A stretch of 64,000 nt of DNA. Source: Apostichopus japonicus (Eukaryota; Echinodermata; Holothuroidea; Aspidochirotida; Stichopodidae). Numbering within the stretch: position 1 is the first letter of the stretch; each line of letters starts with the position of its first letter. This document shows positions 37,401 through 44,787 of this stretch, piece after piece. Location: assembly GCF_037975245.1 (NCBI RefSeq), contig NC_092575.1, forward strand, positions 22,242,841 through 22,306,840, written 5' to 3'. Made by a program: the position numbers and the translations under genes. The notes under the pieces were generated by a model. That model searched no databases and was not told where the DNA came from. It was given only the letters and a program-made list of their open reading frames with translations.

Positions 37401-40400
37401 ACTTAAAGGAACACGGTGGATTTAATCCAACTCTCTCCCTGGTTGATTAGAGAAACATGTTTATGTGAAGATACCTAATAGATTAAGATAGACATTAAAT
37501 CAGTGGATGTTTATCACTCGAGCATTGTTTACTCCAGAAGGATTAAGTTGTTTGGAATTAAAATTGAAATATAAGGTAAGTGTATTGAGGTGATCCATGG
37601 TATCTACTTGTGACAGAACAACCAGCTTTCTTGTGCGAAAGTAAATTTTTTATACAATGTTATATTAAAAACACTTTAACGATGGAGCAAATAATTGTTT
37701 CGATTAATGTGACATAAATTTGAAAAGAAAATTTTTCTTAACTTCCAATTTGCTTTCTGCATTACATGATTACTAGTTTCAACATGAGATCTACTCCTGG
37801 ATGACAAATAAATTAATATCAGTTGTTCCCAAAAAAAATCACTAATTACCAGCTGACCTTCATTTCAACAAAAATATAGGAATGTATTTTAGTTTCTAGG
37901 AATGTAATCTTAGCTATGTATAAAGGTTTGATTAAAGACAGTTTGTAAACAAATGCCTACAATTTCTTTCAGGATTTAGCAAAACTTAATTCCAGCCATG
38001 CTGATATTGAATATCATGCCCGCAATATGTTGGAATAACAGTTAGACGGCACTTGTTAATTGTCTTGGCATAATTACATGGTTTAAAGTGATCTATATAT
38101 ACGAGGGAAATGTTTAACCAGCGCAATAGTATATAAAGCCCAAGTCACATCGGACACAGATTCATACATTGGCATTTCAGGAGGACCCTTTAAGCAGCGA
38201 TTCAACAACCACACAAAATCAAATACAGGCATAAAAGTACCAAAAAGGAACAGAACTGTGAAACTACATATGGAACCTGAAAAGAGGGGAAATTAGCCAC
38301 AATATAAGCTGGGAGATAGTAAAGGAATCGAACACGCACAAACGTGAATCGGGCTTGTGCAACCTCTGCGTAGAAGAAAAGCTGGCAATCTTACGTACAA
38401 AGGACAGTATAAACAAAAAAACAGAGCTCATCTCAAAGTGTCGCCATGTCAACAAACCCGCCGGACCGTGCTAGGAAGAAATAACATGTTAAGGTCACAT
38501 ACACGAATGTTTACGTCCAGTTGTCTGATGATCGCTGACACTGCAGGCGTGAAACTCGAGTAACAACATGCTGTAAGTTACCGTATAGGTAGACTATATT
38601 ATGTACTTGCTCTACTTTTATGTAATGAGCACTTTTGCAATAGGATGTGAACATCTGAATCTTTGTTATGTCTATACACTTGCTCAAACCTGCATCTTTG
38701 AATTAATTGGAGAACATGCTTTGTGACGAAATTTTCAATAATGTAATAAAAGTGATTAAAAAAAGAGAACAAATTAATGCCTATCAGCTGTTCTTCACAC
38801 AACCCTTTTGAGCAAACAATCGTGTATTGAGTAGTCTCATTAAAAGTCTGTGATTACTTGGCAACATCAACAATACATGTTTCTCACCATCTTGTGACGG
38901 TACTTGAGGACTATAACATCAATGAAAGGTAATAAAAGAGTTAATGGAAGCCAGGATTACTACTTAAAGCCGTGGAATGACGTCCACAAATGGTAAAAAA
39001 AACAGACTGATGGATCCAAGGATTACTTCTATAGCCGTGGAAACGATCGTGCCGTTACGCCAACTAGATCAAACATTCCATTAATTATGTTGACATAATC
39101 ATTAGCTGTGGAGTATAATTCAATCTTGGAAACCCATAGTCTGGACGAGTTTGTAACAAATTGCTCTCAATCTTTGAATCCTGAAAAGGCTGAAGAAAGT
39201 GAACCCGTGTAAATTGTCATTATCATATATGTTTCTCTATCTCGGTTAAGTGCTGAGCACATCTTTGGGAGGAAGGGGGTCAAGACGAGGGTAGGGAAGA
39301 AAGGAGGAAGTGGGGTGAGGTTGGAAAAACTTGAAATTTGTATAAAATGTATTGTTATTAAAATGGAAATCATGTTATATGGGAAACAAGCAAACTATAG
39401 GCGAGGTTCAGCAAGAAAATCTGCAATTGGTACTCTAGCGCGCACCAGCTCGACTGACAACTTAAATAAATGCTGGTCATTTAATAATTAACAAAACCAT
39501 CTTAGCACTCAATCTGATATGTTAATCCACACATTGTTCATCATATACCGTTAAACCGTTCACTATTTTGTCAAATAACGACCATTCACATTCAAACATC
39601 AAAAAGCTGTTTACATCAATCCTTTAATGTAGTATGGCCCACGCTGAATACCGTACATTCACTTCTTCAATATTCGATATACTTGAAAACTTAAATTGAG
39701 GAGACAAAATATCTAATAAATCTAATTTTGAAAATGGTAGCAATTTTTCTTGTATGCTAAATTTGGGAGGCAATTAATACTGATCAATGACCCCCTTCGG
39801 AGTAGCTTTCTTCCACAAGTCCTAAGATGCTGTTTGGTATCAATTGAAGTTATTTCCATAAATATCTAGAGAACATTACACCGGAATCCGATTGCGTCCT
39901 CAGAGTCTAACATTGTCTATCGAAGTATCTGTCAACACTTTTAATACATTTCCAAAGTGGTGTGCTGGCTGATGTACGATAATTCTCGGTAGTGATGATT
40001 CTTCGCTTTTGAACATCAATTCTCCCGAGAAATGTGCCTTGGAGGACAAAATCACGAGATAAAAATGTCATCAATGGAAGCAGTTGGAGTATCGCTTGAG
40101 TGTCTTCTGACGACAACACCATCTGTGCACTATGAATCATGTCTGAACGATGGAAATGGTTCCAAATAACTTCATAAAAACAAATTCTTATCATGTTGCA
40201 AAGGGTCTTAGATGAAGAACTCTCCCCAACCCCACCCCCACGCACCGGAACTTCATTCATACAAATATAAACGTAATCTGATGTCTGAAGAAGAGAAATA
40301 AATCTTAGTCACAATATTTAGTATAAGATCACCCAAAAAAGAAAGGTTTGCCAGAGAAAGAATGATTGGTTGCCCCTTTTAATCTTTACTACCTCCCTCG

Positions 40401-42658
40401 CTGGAGGTTCAAATGCTAACTGATGTCCATGCTAGCTGGTGCCACCAACATTGGTATCACCCTGCCCCCCCAATCCCTCCACTAAACTCACATCTATGCC
40501 AGGATCCTAACCAGATGCAAAGTTATCATCCACAGCCCCTCTCCTTCTCCCCCCCCCCCAATCCCCAGTTCATAGAGCTCTATAATTCACTTCTGTTGCA
40601 GGTTTCCTATTGTCGGGGAGTTATGAAGGTAGGTAGTTCAGTATGCTGCATTCTGTTAGCCACAAACCATTAGATATTAAATAAAATAAAGAACACCTCA
40701 GCAAATTAAAGCATATAAACACCTGAGTATATATGATACAAATTGAGATTCTCAAACATCTGTTTTAGATTTTTGGTTTAAAAATTACTCTTTAATGTTA
40801 ACCTCTCATCACCAAATTATATTACAAATTTCATATGACATTTCTTAAACCACAGTGGTCTTAGCATTGTATGATCTGGTGACCAGTTCACAGCAAAAAC
40901 TAAAACTTCACAATAATTTATAATTTGATATATATATATATCTACTACAAAAAAAATTCAAGAAACCGAACAAAAATATGGCTTCAAGAAAAACCTCCTT
41001 GTATGTGTACATAACTAAGTAGCAACTCATGGTTTACACAATGAATTGCTTCATAAACCCTACACCAAGGGGCATTTCCAGACCGGGTTCCACGGAAAAC
41101 CGCGAGAGACCACTTGGAGATGAAACCCACTGTGAAATTCCCGACAAGAATAGGACTGTTCTGCATAACGTACACAGTTTCAGCAAATGAACACATGTAC
41201 AGCAACTTAAAGCGACATACATGTTTTGTGTCTAGTCAGGGTTTTTACATAGAACTAAGGGAAATTATGAACATTCCTCACAAAAAAAAAGTCTTCAGTA
41301 GCCCTGAGGATTGTCATCAGATATTAAAGAGGGAGTCCTAATTTAATATTCTAATTTTGATCAAATAATGCACACTGACTTGTGAAGTTTTTAACTATTA
41401 AATCACGTACAGATGGAGTACTAGAAATTTGCTTGCCTGTAAAAACGTGTCACATCAGAGCTTGTCACAAGATCAACGACTAAGACTTCTGACAGGATTG
41501 TTAACGAGTAAACGAGTAAGTAATTATTTAATTGCTAAAGCTTTTGTCAAATGATGATGCAGCAGCATGAGACTGCACAGGCATTGACAAAACAGCTGAA
41601 AAATTTTTTTGCAAGAAAGCATTGCAGAATTTTATTCATCGTTCGTAATTCAAAACTTTATTTCGAAGAGACAACTGTAGCCATCAGCCTACAGTGTCTT
41701 ATGTATTTCTTAAAGCATTATACATAGATCTTGAACATTGGCCTACAATTAATGGTTAGTACTACAAGAACTTGTTTGTTACACAACATCCCTTTCAAAG
41801 CTGTTTTTAAAGCTTTTCTGGGATGTTGAAATTATGCTCAACTTCTAGAAATGATGGAAATTGGTGGAGGTCACAGATTGTATCCAGAGATAACCTTTGG
41901 AATTGGAATATGTATTTTGCATACTGTAGGTGCAGTACAAGAGTTGTTTAAGAAAAAGTTGAAACAAGATTCACAATTCTACATGGTAACACAGTAGACT
42001 ATATATTATTTATGGTATTCCATATTCCAATTCTGTTACAAGAAAACAATCCATAACCTGGGGCAAGGTTTCTTATGTTTAAGAAATCATACACATATTC
42101 AAAGTGATGCAACATGCTAAAAAAACATAATGTAGGTACAGTAAAATAGTTGTTTCAGGAAAAGTTTGAAACAAGATTCACAATTATACATGGTAATACA
42201 GAAGATATATTATTTATGGTATTCCATATTCTAATTCTGTTACAAGAAAACTATAAATCACCCGGGGCAAGGTTTCTTATTTTTAAGAAATCATGCACAT
42301 CATCAAAGTGATGCAACATGCTAAAAAAAAAACTTCAGGAATAAGCTTTTAGTTTTCTTGGCATGGAATAAAGGAAGCTGATGGATGAGTTTTTCGGCGG
42401 GGTGAACAAGACCATTAGCATACAGTACGAAATTTTAATAGCTTGCTGTATAGGCTACTGTTATGTTGACTAGGAGAGGGGTTATACTAGGGGGGTTATA
42501 CATACAGTAGTAGGGAGGTGAAATAAAGACTACGAATGCAGCAAATGGTACCTAAACCTGTAGCAACCTGGGGCAATATTAAACTACTACCAAGGTGATT
42601 ACATATACACCTGTGACTATACTTTAATGAGCCCAATTAGCTTATTATTTCATCATGA

Positions 42659-42719
<61 letters not shown>

Positions 42720-42891
42720 ATTGTAATGAGTTGGAAAATCCAGAACAGTGAAAAAACTTCCAGCCTCTACCATGATTTGAACCCGGACCTCCCGCTTTAT
42801 ATGGGGACACCCTAACCACTAGGCTATGGACGCTGATTGTACGTCCAAAGGTTCAAAACCAGTAAGGAAGGTCGTAATTCCACTGTAGGCG

Positions 42892-42941
<50 letters not shown>

Positions 42942-43983
42942 AATGTGTTGTAGAAGTGTCTGTATATCTGTCAGTTTGCATACATGTGAGGAATACCCTG
43001 CTAGCATTCTTAGAGAAGTCCTGCTATGACTCAAACATAAGACCCTATAAGTGTTATAAGTTTCAGAAGCAACAGACATGTTTCCTTCAGGTGTTTCACA
43101 GATTGTTTAACAGTTTTCTTCAAAATCTTCTTTTATTTTGCTTTCCTTGTTCTAGTCTTTTAACCTTACTTTACTCTAAGTCAAATGTTCCTTTAAGTCC
43201 TACATAATAGGCCCCCAGAGTGGCAGCCAGCGTGACACCTTACATTAACTTCACTAGTGTCCTCCTAGAGTTTAGGGCAAATCTCCTGTTGGGTATGGGT
43301 TTGGAAAACACAGTAGGGATCATTTGGGGGATTAAAAATATACCCAACAATGTAATACAGTGAACCAGTCATGGATATTCACACAGGTGTATTCATAGTG
43401 TAAAACCACAAGACCTCTAAGATGAAGGTTCCATCTTCACCTGCAAGGTATGCAATGACAGTTGGTGCATGCTAGCACAAAGTTTTTGAGAAAGGAGAAT
43501 GAATTTTCTGTATTTAGTATAAAGGCCTTACTAAAACTGTGTTAATCTAAATTCCTTGCATTCAATCTTATAACTATTTAAATTTGATATGATTTTGCAT
43601 TTAACAAAAACATCTGGTTTAATCTTGCAATTCTTCAGCAGTAGTTCTTCCTGCAAAGAGTACTCTTTCGGAGGGTGGGGGGGGGGGTTGGGAGATTGGG
43701 AGGGCAGTGGGATGTATTTGAATTGCCAACAGCAATGGTTAAACCTGATACAGTTTGGTTAAAGGTGTTGAGCTATTTTCAAAGGAATTATGAATGATAC
43801 CAGAAGGATCTAATAAGAAACACTTTTTTTTTTACCTTTCAGAGGTGACTTGAGAGTAGCCTCTATTAGTCCACCTTGTAGTTGCAGACTCTTCGGATCT
43901 TGCGCCAGACCAGATGCAAATGCCGCCAGGGCATCTGCATGTCTCCCCAGGCATTGCAACGCCACTCCTTGCCGATAGTAGGC
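7824..43983 (-). CDS. TTC28: TTC28-like TPR/CHAT scaffold protein, 15 exons, 5' end missing
   Basis: This entry is the gene-level span; exons are listed separately. The joined exons encode 2538 residues plus a stop, with consistent phases at every junction. Visible architecture, counting from the first residue seen: TPR units at about 1-1000 with the recurring pattern GNLGxxY...G.Y..A...H, a CHAT-like domain at about 1100-1600 (motifs LRALYDLLIAPVEDEL, MVPFVLLKG, AAGAQSVLIPMWPVSD, HPSHWAGFTLIGCDV), a post-CHAT region (MYTTQQSIVNKVG, LWRSPGCHELLASLGFDL) and a Ser/Pro-rich tail ending KSEC. Order and motifs match vertebrate TTC28. Mammalian TTC28 (TPRBK) is reported to bind Aurora B and act at the spindle midzone and midbody in cytokinesis; the same role here is inferred from homology. 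The start Met is not in the exons found, so the protein is incomplete at its N-terminus. The CHAT catalytic residues look lost. Confidence 0.93.
9917..10345 (-). other. intron
   Basis: 429 bp GT-AG intron between the last two coding exons. It ends tttgatttcag. Nothing else was recognised. Confidence 0.85.
10346..10453 (-). CDS. TTC28: TTC28-like exon: FDLIDVGKEEVQL region
   Basis: 108 nt, phase 1 to phase 1. It follows tgttgctcaag (an AAG acceptor) and ends CTTTG|GTAAG. It encodes FDLIDVGKEEVQLITSKTIS then RRTISYTVVALMSIFD. It matches the TTC28 block that joins the globular region to the disordered tail. Confidence 0.92.
10454..11454 (-). other. intron with an antisense SINE
   Basis: 1001 bp. 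It contains a tRNA-derived SINE (11079-11390) on the plus strand and a C-rich tract near 10642-10655. The rest is AT-rich and unremarkable. Confidence 0.8.
11079..11390 (+). mobile_element. tRNA-derived SINE, about 310 bp
   Basis: RNA polymerase III A box TGGCCAATTGG (11083-11093) and B box GGTTTGATTCC (11127-11137) are 33 nt apart, as in tRNA genes. A central block, gttgtgtccttgggcaaggt, resembles the conserved core seen in many deuterostome SINEs. The 3' part (aaagcgctttgagacc ... ccctatataaaaag) is a LINE-type tail. The head no longer forms a clean cloverleaf, so this is a SINE and not a tRNA gene. Confidence 0.8.
11455..11566 (-). CDS. TTC28: TTC28-like exon: LWRSPGCHELLASLG motif
   Basis: 112 nt, phase 0 to phase 1. 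It follows ttttttggtag and ends CTCTCG|GTATGT. It encodes LQHVVTHYSREGNNNIQVPV then NVELWRSPGCHELLASLG, a strongly conserved TTC28 block. A cttcag six bases further in could act as an alternative acceptor and would drop two residues in frame. An antisense SINE lies about 65 bp downstream of the donor. Confidence 0.93.
11567..15868 (-). other. intron, 4.3 kb
   Basis: Non-coding and AT-rich. It holds a long (AT)n tract (13365-13457), a short CA tract near 13085-13102 and a CCTCCCT tract near 15435-15455. No gene or clear transposon was recognised. Confidence 0.75.
13365..13457. repeat. (AT)n microsatellite, about 93 bp
   Basis: Nearly pure alternating AT. It gives spurious (IY)n reading frames on both strands and could extrude as a cruciform. 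Confidence 0.97.
15869..15952 (-). CDS. TTC28: TTC28-like small exon: post-CHAT region
   Basis: 84 nt, phase 0 to phase 0. It follows cccctgtag and ends CCAATG|GTAGGC. It encodes LRNILKSVEALRKGATNHNP then NKELPQPM. Homology is weaker than for neighbouring exons, but both junctions are in phase. A phase 0-0 exon could be skipped without a frameshift. Confidence 0.8.
15953..16690 (-). other. intron
   Basis: 738 bp GT-AG intron. It is AT-rich and nothing else was recognised. Confidence 0.8.
16691..16767 (-). CDS. TTC28: TTC28-like small exon: post-CHAT region
   Basis: 77 nt, phase 1 to phase 0. It follows gcttgatag and ends GCTATG|GTGAGT. It encodes GLQSNTLSAICKMLPAPEAA then QEVIAM. It is too short for an ORF search and was found by phase and homology; it fits exactly between its neighbours. 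Confidence 0.88.
16768..17817 (-). other. intron
   Basis: 1050 bp GT-AG intron. It is AT-rich and nothing else was recognised. Confidence 0.85.
17818..18052 (-). CDS. TTC28: TTC28-like exon: post-CHAT conserved region
   Basis: 235 nt, phase 0 to phase 1. It follows tttcatcag and ends TTAG|GTATGA. It encodes IEKSLQRINRGQANPMYTTQ, then QSIVNKVGPVRGWQELLKSV, PPSVFFPISDPGDQLLKASS and LQALLG. This is a TTC28-specific region of unknown fold. Confidence 0.95.
18487..18678. repeat. TTATG/TTGTG-type degenerate microsatellite
   Basis: Degenerate array of gttatgttatgttgtgttata-type words, interspersed with ttatattataat. Confidence 0.9.
18780..19050 (+). mobile_element. possible LINE 3' end fragment
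   Basis: The plus strand reads as a 3' UTR-like segment ending ctggaaataaattgttgtct and runs directly into the second TTATG repeat block. CR1/L2-type LINEs often end this way in short tandem repeats. No reverse-transcriptase coding remains, so assignment is tentative. Confidence 0.3.
19051..19122. repeat. second TTATG-type repeat block
   Basis: It shares the long word ttatattataataggttatg with the block at 18487-18678. Confidence 0.85.
19933..20464 (-). CDS. TTC28: TTC28-like exon: CHAT C-terminal half
   Basis: 532 nt, phase 2 to phase 0. It follows attccatcag and ends CATTTG|GTAAGA. An acidic stretch (LDLNDSEESDLEMTELP) is followed by LLTAADIAHLHLTAKLVVLS, AYGSEGRGGRVTTDGVLG, ARAFLAAGAQSVLIPMWPVS and SHPSHWAGFTLIGCDVRL. 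In active CHAT members the strand is LVVLSACxT; here the Cys is Tyr (codon 20305-20307). The exon ends with the conserved REALRVLLHL helix. Confidence 0.95.
20465..21237 (-). other. intron
   Basis: 773 bp GT-AG intron with a short (AT)n tract at 20579-20600. Otherwise unremarkable. Confidence 0.85.
21238..21434 (-). CDS. TTC28: TTC28-like exon: CHAT segment at the catalytic-His position
   Basis: 197 nt, phase 0 to phase 2. It follows tattttgcag and ends ACGTCCAG|GTACCT. It encodes EAREIAEMLGVQAMTGPDAS, then QAECIHIAAAVSWKLSAVVL. Active CHAT proteins usually read HhATHG here. This protein reads HIAAAV, so the second (catalytic) His is Ala. An acidic loop (EVHDEEEEKP) follows. Confidence 0.93.
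21435..22094 (-). other. intron
   Basis: 660 bp GT-AG intron; nothing else was recognised. Confidence 0.85.
22095..22330 (-). CDS. TTC28: TTC28-like exon: CHAT core (DLYMVPFVLLKG)
   Basis: 236 nt, phase 1 to phase 0. It follows ctttctaacag and ends GAGAGG|GTAAGA. It encodes DLYMVPFVLLKGASTPPLHE, then TVPSIRALNTN and AVVIGNPLLPKAVTKRWKWG. 'hhPdGxLxxhPFxxL' and 'hhIGNP' are hallmark CHAT motifs. Confidence 0.94.
22683..22742 (+). mobile_element. repeat unit with hammerhead-like motif
   Basis: It reads tttgaagaagatcctgctag then gatcgaaacgtcaggccaac and cttacttttacac. The stem gatcc-tgcta-ggatc is followed by GAAACGTC. The same unit occurs twice, in opposite orientation, in the fold-back element at 44.1-44.4 kb. 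I infer kinship with Penelope-like or retrozyme repeats. Confidence 0.5.
24603..24634 (+). other. G-quadruplex-prone G-run cluster
   Basis: Five runs of three to five G separated by one to three bases, on the strand opposite the gene's coding strand. Confidence 0.6.
26410..26955 (-). CDS. TTC28: TTC28-like exon: CHAT domain first part with acidic/Ser insert
   Basis: 546 nt, phase 1 to phase 1. It follows tttgcttgtag and ends TTGGAAG|GTGAGG. A variable Ser/Glu-rich stretch includes GSEIASETESEADDIFHQHL and is followed by FAKPAGLDHKAWSGKPPLRA and LYDLLIAPVEDEL, the first core strand region of CHAT. It ends EDLVLVLEG, which joins DLYMVPF in the next exon. The low-complexity insert matches the position of a similar SSETESEAGD-type segment in vertebrate TTC28. 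Confidence 0.94.
26956..27454 (-). other. intron with GT/G-run tract
   Basis: 499 bp. It has a (GT)n tract followed by a long G run at 27164-27201. Nothing else was recognised. Confidence 0.85.
27164..27201. repeat. (GT)n followed by poly-G
   Basis: A GT dinucleotide tract runs directly into an interrupted G run. Confidence 0.95.
27455..30271 (-). CDS. TTC28: TTC28-like large exon: about 21 TPR units and start of CHAT
   Basis: 2817 nt, phase 1 to phase 1, with acceptor ctctccaaag and donor GGGAAG|GTAAGA. It encodes about 939 residues. I count 21 consecutive TPR-type units of about 40 residues, from HVYSAIGDYPNALASHKQC to YRLGLSLWSSGSDEEA, many with GNLG/SNLG turns. This long spacing resembles the LGN/Pins-type TPR. 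The last 90 or so residues (TLQRILVSAGRTDEALAVAE, VLYFSIAGGHLHIWLLSP) form the conserved lead-in to the CHAT domain. An in-frame ATG at 30341 lies upstream of the acceptor, in the intron, and is not the start. Confidence 0.96.
30440..30966. repeat. minisatellite, unit about 24 bp
   Basis: About 20 imperfect units of the type cctctcccatcctgtcacat plus gcaa. The plus strand is pyrimidine-biased. It gives spurious ORFs rich in LPSCHMQ on the plus strand. Confidence 0.92.
32783..33085. repeat. three-copy tandem repeat, unit about 108 bp
   Basis: Units start near 32783, 32895 and 33002. Each has (t)aatatccaat, an A- or C-rich tract, then ctcttccagacatttaaagt and gtgtgagagataaa. The three copies differ mainly in the homopolymer (A run, mixed, C run followed by A run). 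The third copy is truncated about 15 bp before the splice donor. Confidence 0.9.
33099..33257 (-). CDS. TTC28: TTC28-like exon: TPR unit (GNLGAAYFSKGSY)
   Basis: 159 nt, phase 1 to phase 1. It follows tatcttgtag and ends CAGTCTTG|GTAAGA. It encodes GDQVGECRAHGNLGAAYFSK then GSYKEALTHHRFQLVLAMKQ and ends ALSSLG. Its splice donor sits within 15 bp of a three-copy tandem repeat in the downstream intron. Confidence 0.92.
33258..35530 (-). other. intron, 2.3 kb
   Basis: Non-coding. It holds G runs near 34638-34650 and 35281-35290. A less AT-rich stretch at 33640-33780 has no ORF support. No transposon was recognised. Confidence 0.8.
35531..35656 (-). CDS. TTC28: TTC28-like exon: TPR unit (GSVFSALSSAH)
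   Basis: 126 nt, phase 1 to phase 1. It follows gtttaacag and ends CTCTCG|GTAAGA. It encodes TCSLKLRGSVFSALSSAHWG then LGNTDQAIGFMQQDLAVAKS. This is one TPR helix pair and lies at the expected place in the TTC28 order. It is too short for ORF-length searches and was found by splice-phase continuity with both neighbours. Confidence 0.9.
35657..35990 (-). other. intron
   Basis: 334 bp GT-AG intron; nothing else was recognised. Confidence 0.88.
35991..36137 (-). CDS. TTC28: TTC28-like exon: TPR linker with MKLDKSPFV motif
   Basis: 147 nt, phase 1 to phase 1. It follows tattcttgcag and ends AAATAG|GTAAGA. It encodes DTFEPIYNQLQSMKLDKSPF and then VIISVIGQELLAAGYHASSL, ending ESALKIG. This matches the conserved block between the first TPR group and the long TPR array of TTC28. 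Confidence 0.92.
36743..36818 (+). mobile_element. SINE/LINE-type 3' tail with (TTA)n
   Basis: It reads tttgtaaagcgcctcgagca ... ggcgctatataagtctcatt followed by (TTA)n. The same tail type (gtaaagcgctt ... ctatataa) ends the SINE at 11079-11390. The head is missing, so this is a 5'-truncated copy. Confidence 0.6.
41925..42332. repeat. 206-bp tandem duplication
   Basis: Copies start at 41925 (tgtaggtgcagtacaa) and 42131 (tgtaggtacagtaaaa) and stay alignable through gatgcaacatgctaaaaaaa. A few substitutions and small indels separate them. Confidence 0.92.
42661..42719. repeat. (AT)n microsatellite
   Basis: Alternating AT with one interruption. It lies at the 3' (tail) side of the adjacent minus-strand SINE and may be derived from that tail. 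Confidence 0.95.
42721..42834 (-). mobile_element. tRNA-derived SINE
   Basis: On the minus strand the A box TAGCCTAGTGG (42816-42826) and B box GGTTCAAATCATG (42771-42783) are about 32 nt apart. The tRNA-like head is followed by about 50 bp of unrelated sequence and then (AT)n. The anticodon arm is not intact, so it is not a functional tRNA gene. The family differs from the SINE at 11 kb. Confidence 0.75.
42892..42941. repeat. (AT)n microsatellite
   Basis: Alternating AT with a few interruptions, on the 5' side of the SINE. Confidence 0.95.
43836..43983 (-). CDS. TTC28: TTC28-like exon (most 5' exon found): N-terminal TPR
   Basis: 148 nt. It starts after tttttgcag and ends AAAG|GTAAAA. It encodes AYYRQGVALQCLGRHADAL then AAFASGLAQDPKSLQLQGG, a canonical TPR half-unit that aligns with the N-terminal TPR of vertebrate TTC28. 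It begins in phase 0 and ends in phase 1, completing an Asp codon with the next exon (SPLK-D-TFEP). At least one upstream exon must exist because no start Met is present. Confidence 0.88.
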
Positions 43984-44127
43984 CTGCAAAAATAACCGAA
44001 GAGAAATATGGTTTTGTTAGTAACTGGAGAATATCACTTAAGACTGCAATCATAATCAAGAACAATTTAAGATATTTGGACACATTGCATGCAGATACAT
44101 GTATATTATATAAATAAATATATTCTG

Positions 44128-44441
44128 TATGCCAAAGATCGACCAATGTGCAACAATAAACAAAGAAGGAAATAATGTATAGATATATTTATAAAATAAA
44201 ACTGTCAGCAAACTGCTTATATCCACTAGAGGGCCTGTGTAATAGAATGTGTAAAAGTAAGTTGGCCTGACGTTTCGATCCTAGCAGGATTTTCTTCAGA
44301 GGCTTCTTCAGAGGCTTTAGCCTATGAAGAAGATCCTGCTAGGATCGAAATGTCAGGCCAACTTACTTTTACACAGATATATATATATACAGTATATTTC
44401 CTTCTTTGTTTATTGTTGCACATAGGTCAATCTTTGGCATA
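44128..44441. mobile_element. 314-bp fold-back element with hammerhead-like units
   Basis: Outer arms 44128-44174 and 44395-44441 are inverted repeats of 47 nt with about two mismatches. Inner arms (about 44248-44298 and 44325-44377) are also inverted copies of each other and carry atcctgctaggatcgaaa. A related unit lies at 22683-22742. The paired-arm structure suggests head-to-head copies of a short retroelement-derived unit. Confidence 0.7.
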
Positions 44442-44721
44442 CAAAATGATTATATTAACCTGAGGAAAGCCTTAAATTGCAAGCTCCAAAAATGGTGCAA
44501 CGCCTATTAATTTAACCTGATTACCTAATTATGGGTTAATTAAGTACTGAGATAATCCAAAGATGATGTTACAAACGTTCATGGATTCTTGTATTGAAGA
44601 AGTATCACATGAATATCATGAAAACAGTGTGATAAAGTATACAGAGAAAGATATATGAATTAGAGAGAGAGTACAACAAATATTGTGCTGCAAATTTGTT
44701 CCTGTGAGAAAGAGAAAGGCA

Positions 44722-44787
44722 GGGTAAGGGGGTAGGGTAAGGTAAGGGTGTGGTAAGAGAGGGTAAGGGTAAGGGAGGGATAGGGTT
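44722..44787 (+). other. GGGTAA-rich, quadruplex-prone tract
   Basis: Irregular GGGTAAGGG repeats with at least eight G runs. It resembles, but is not, the metazoan telomere word TTAGGG. Confidence 0.6.

Larger units (their letters stand above)
36138..43835 (-). other. intron, 7.7 kb
   Basis: It contains a SINE/LINE-type tail with (TTA)n (36743-36818), a diverged duplication near 38960-39050, a purine tract (39265-39320), a 206-bp tandem duplication (41925-42332), a tRNA-derived SINE (42721-42834) between two (AT)n tracts, and a G run near 43676-43688. ORFs of 117 and 73 codons on the minus strand are not recognisable. Confidence 0.75.

Noticed and set aside
39907-40260. 117-codon minus-strand ORF in the 7.7 kb intron
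   Set aside because: It has no TPR pattern or recognisable family and no in-phase splice pair joining the neighbouring TTC28 exons. Could be an unrecognised gene, but unsupported.
40984-41205. 73-codon minus-strand ORF in a GC-richer patch
   Set aside because: No homology is recognised, and the two TTC28 exons on either side already join in phase (AAAG|AT), so no exon is needed here.
42721-42834. tRNA gene
   Set aside because: It has A and B boxes but no intact anticodon stem or matching acceptor stem, and it continues into a SINE body.
44722-44787. Interstitial telomere repeat
   Set aside because: The words are GGGTAA-like and irregular rather than (TTAGGG)n.
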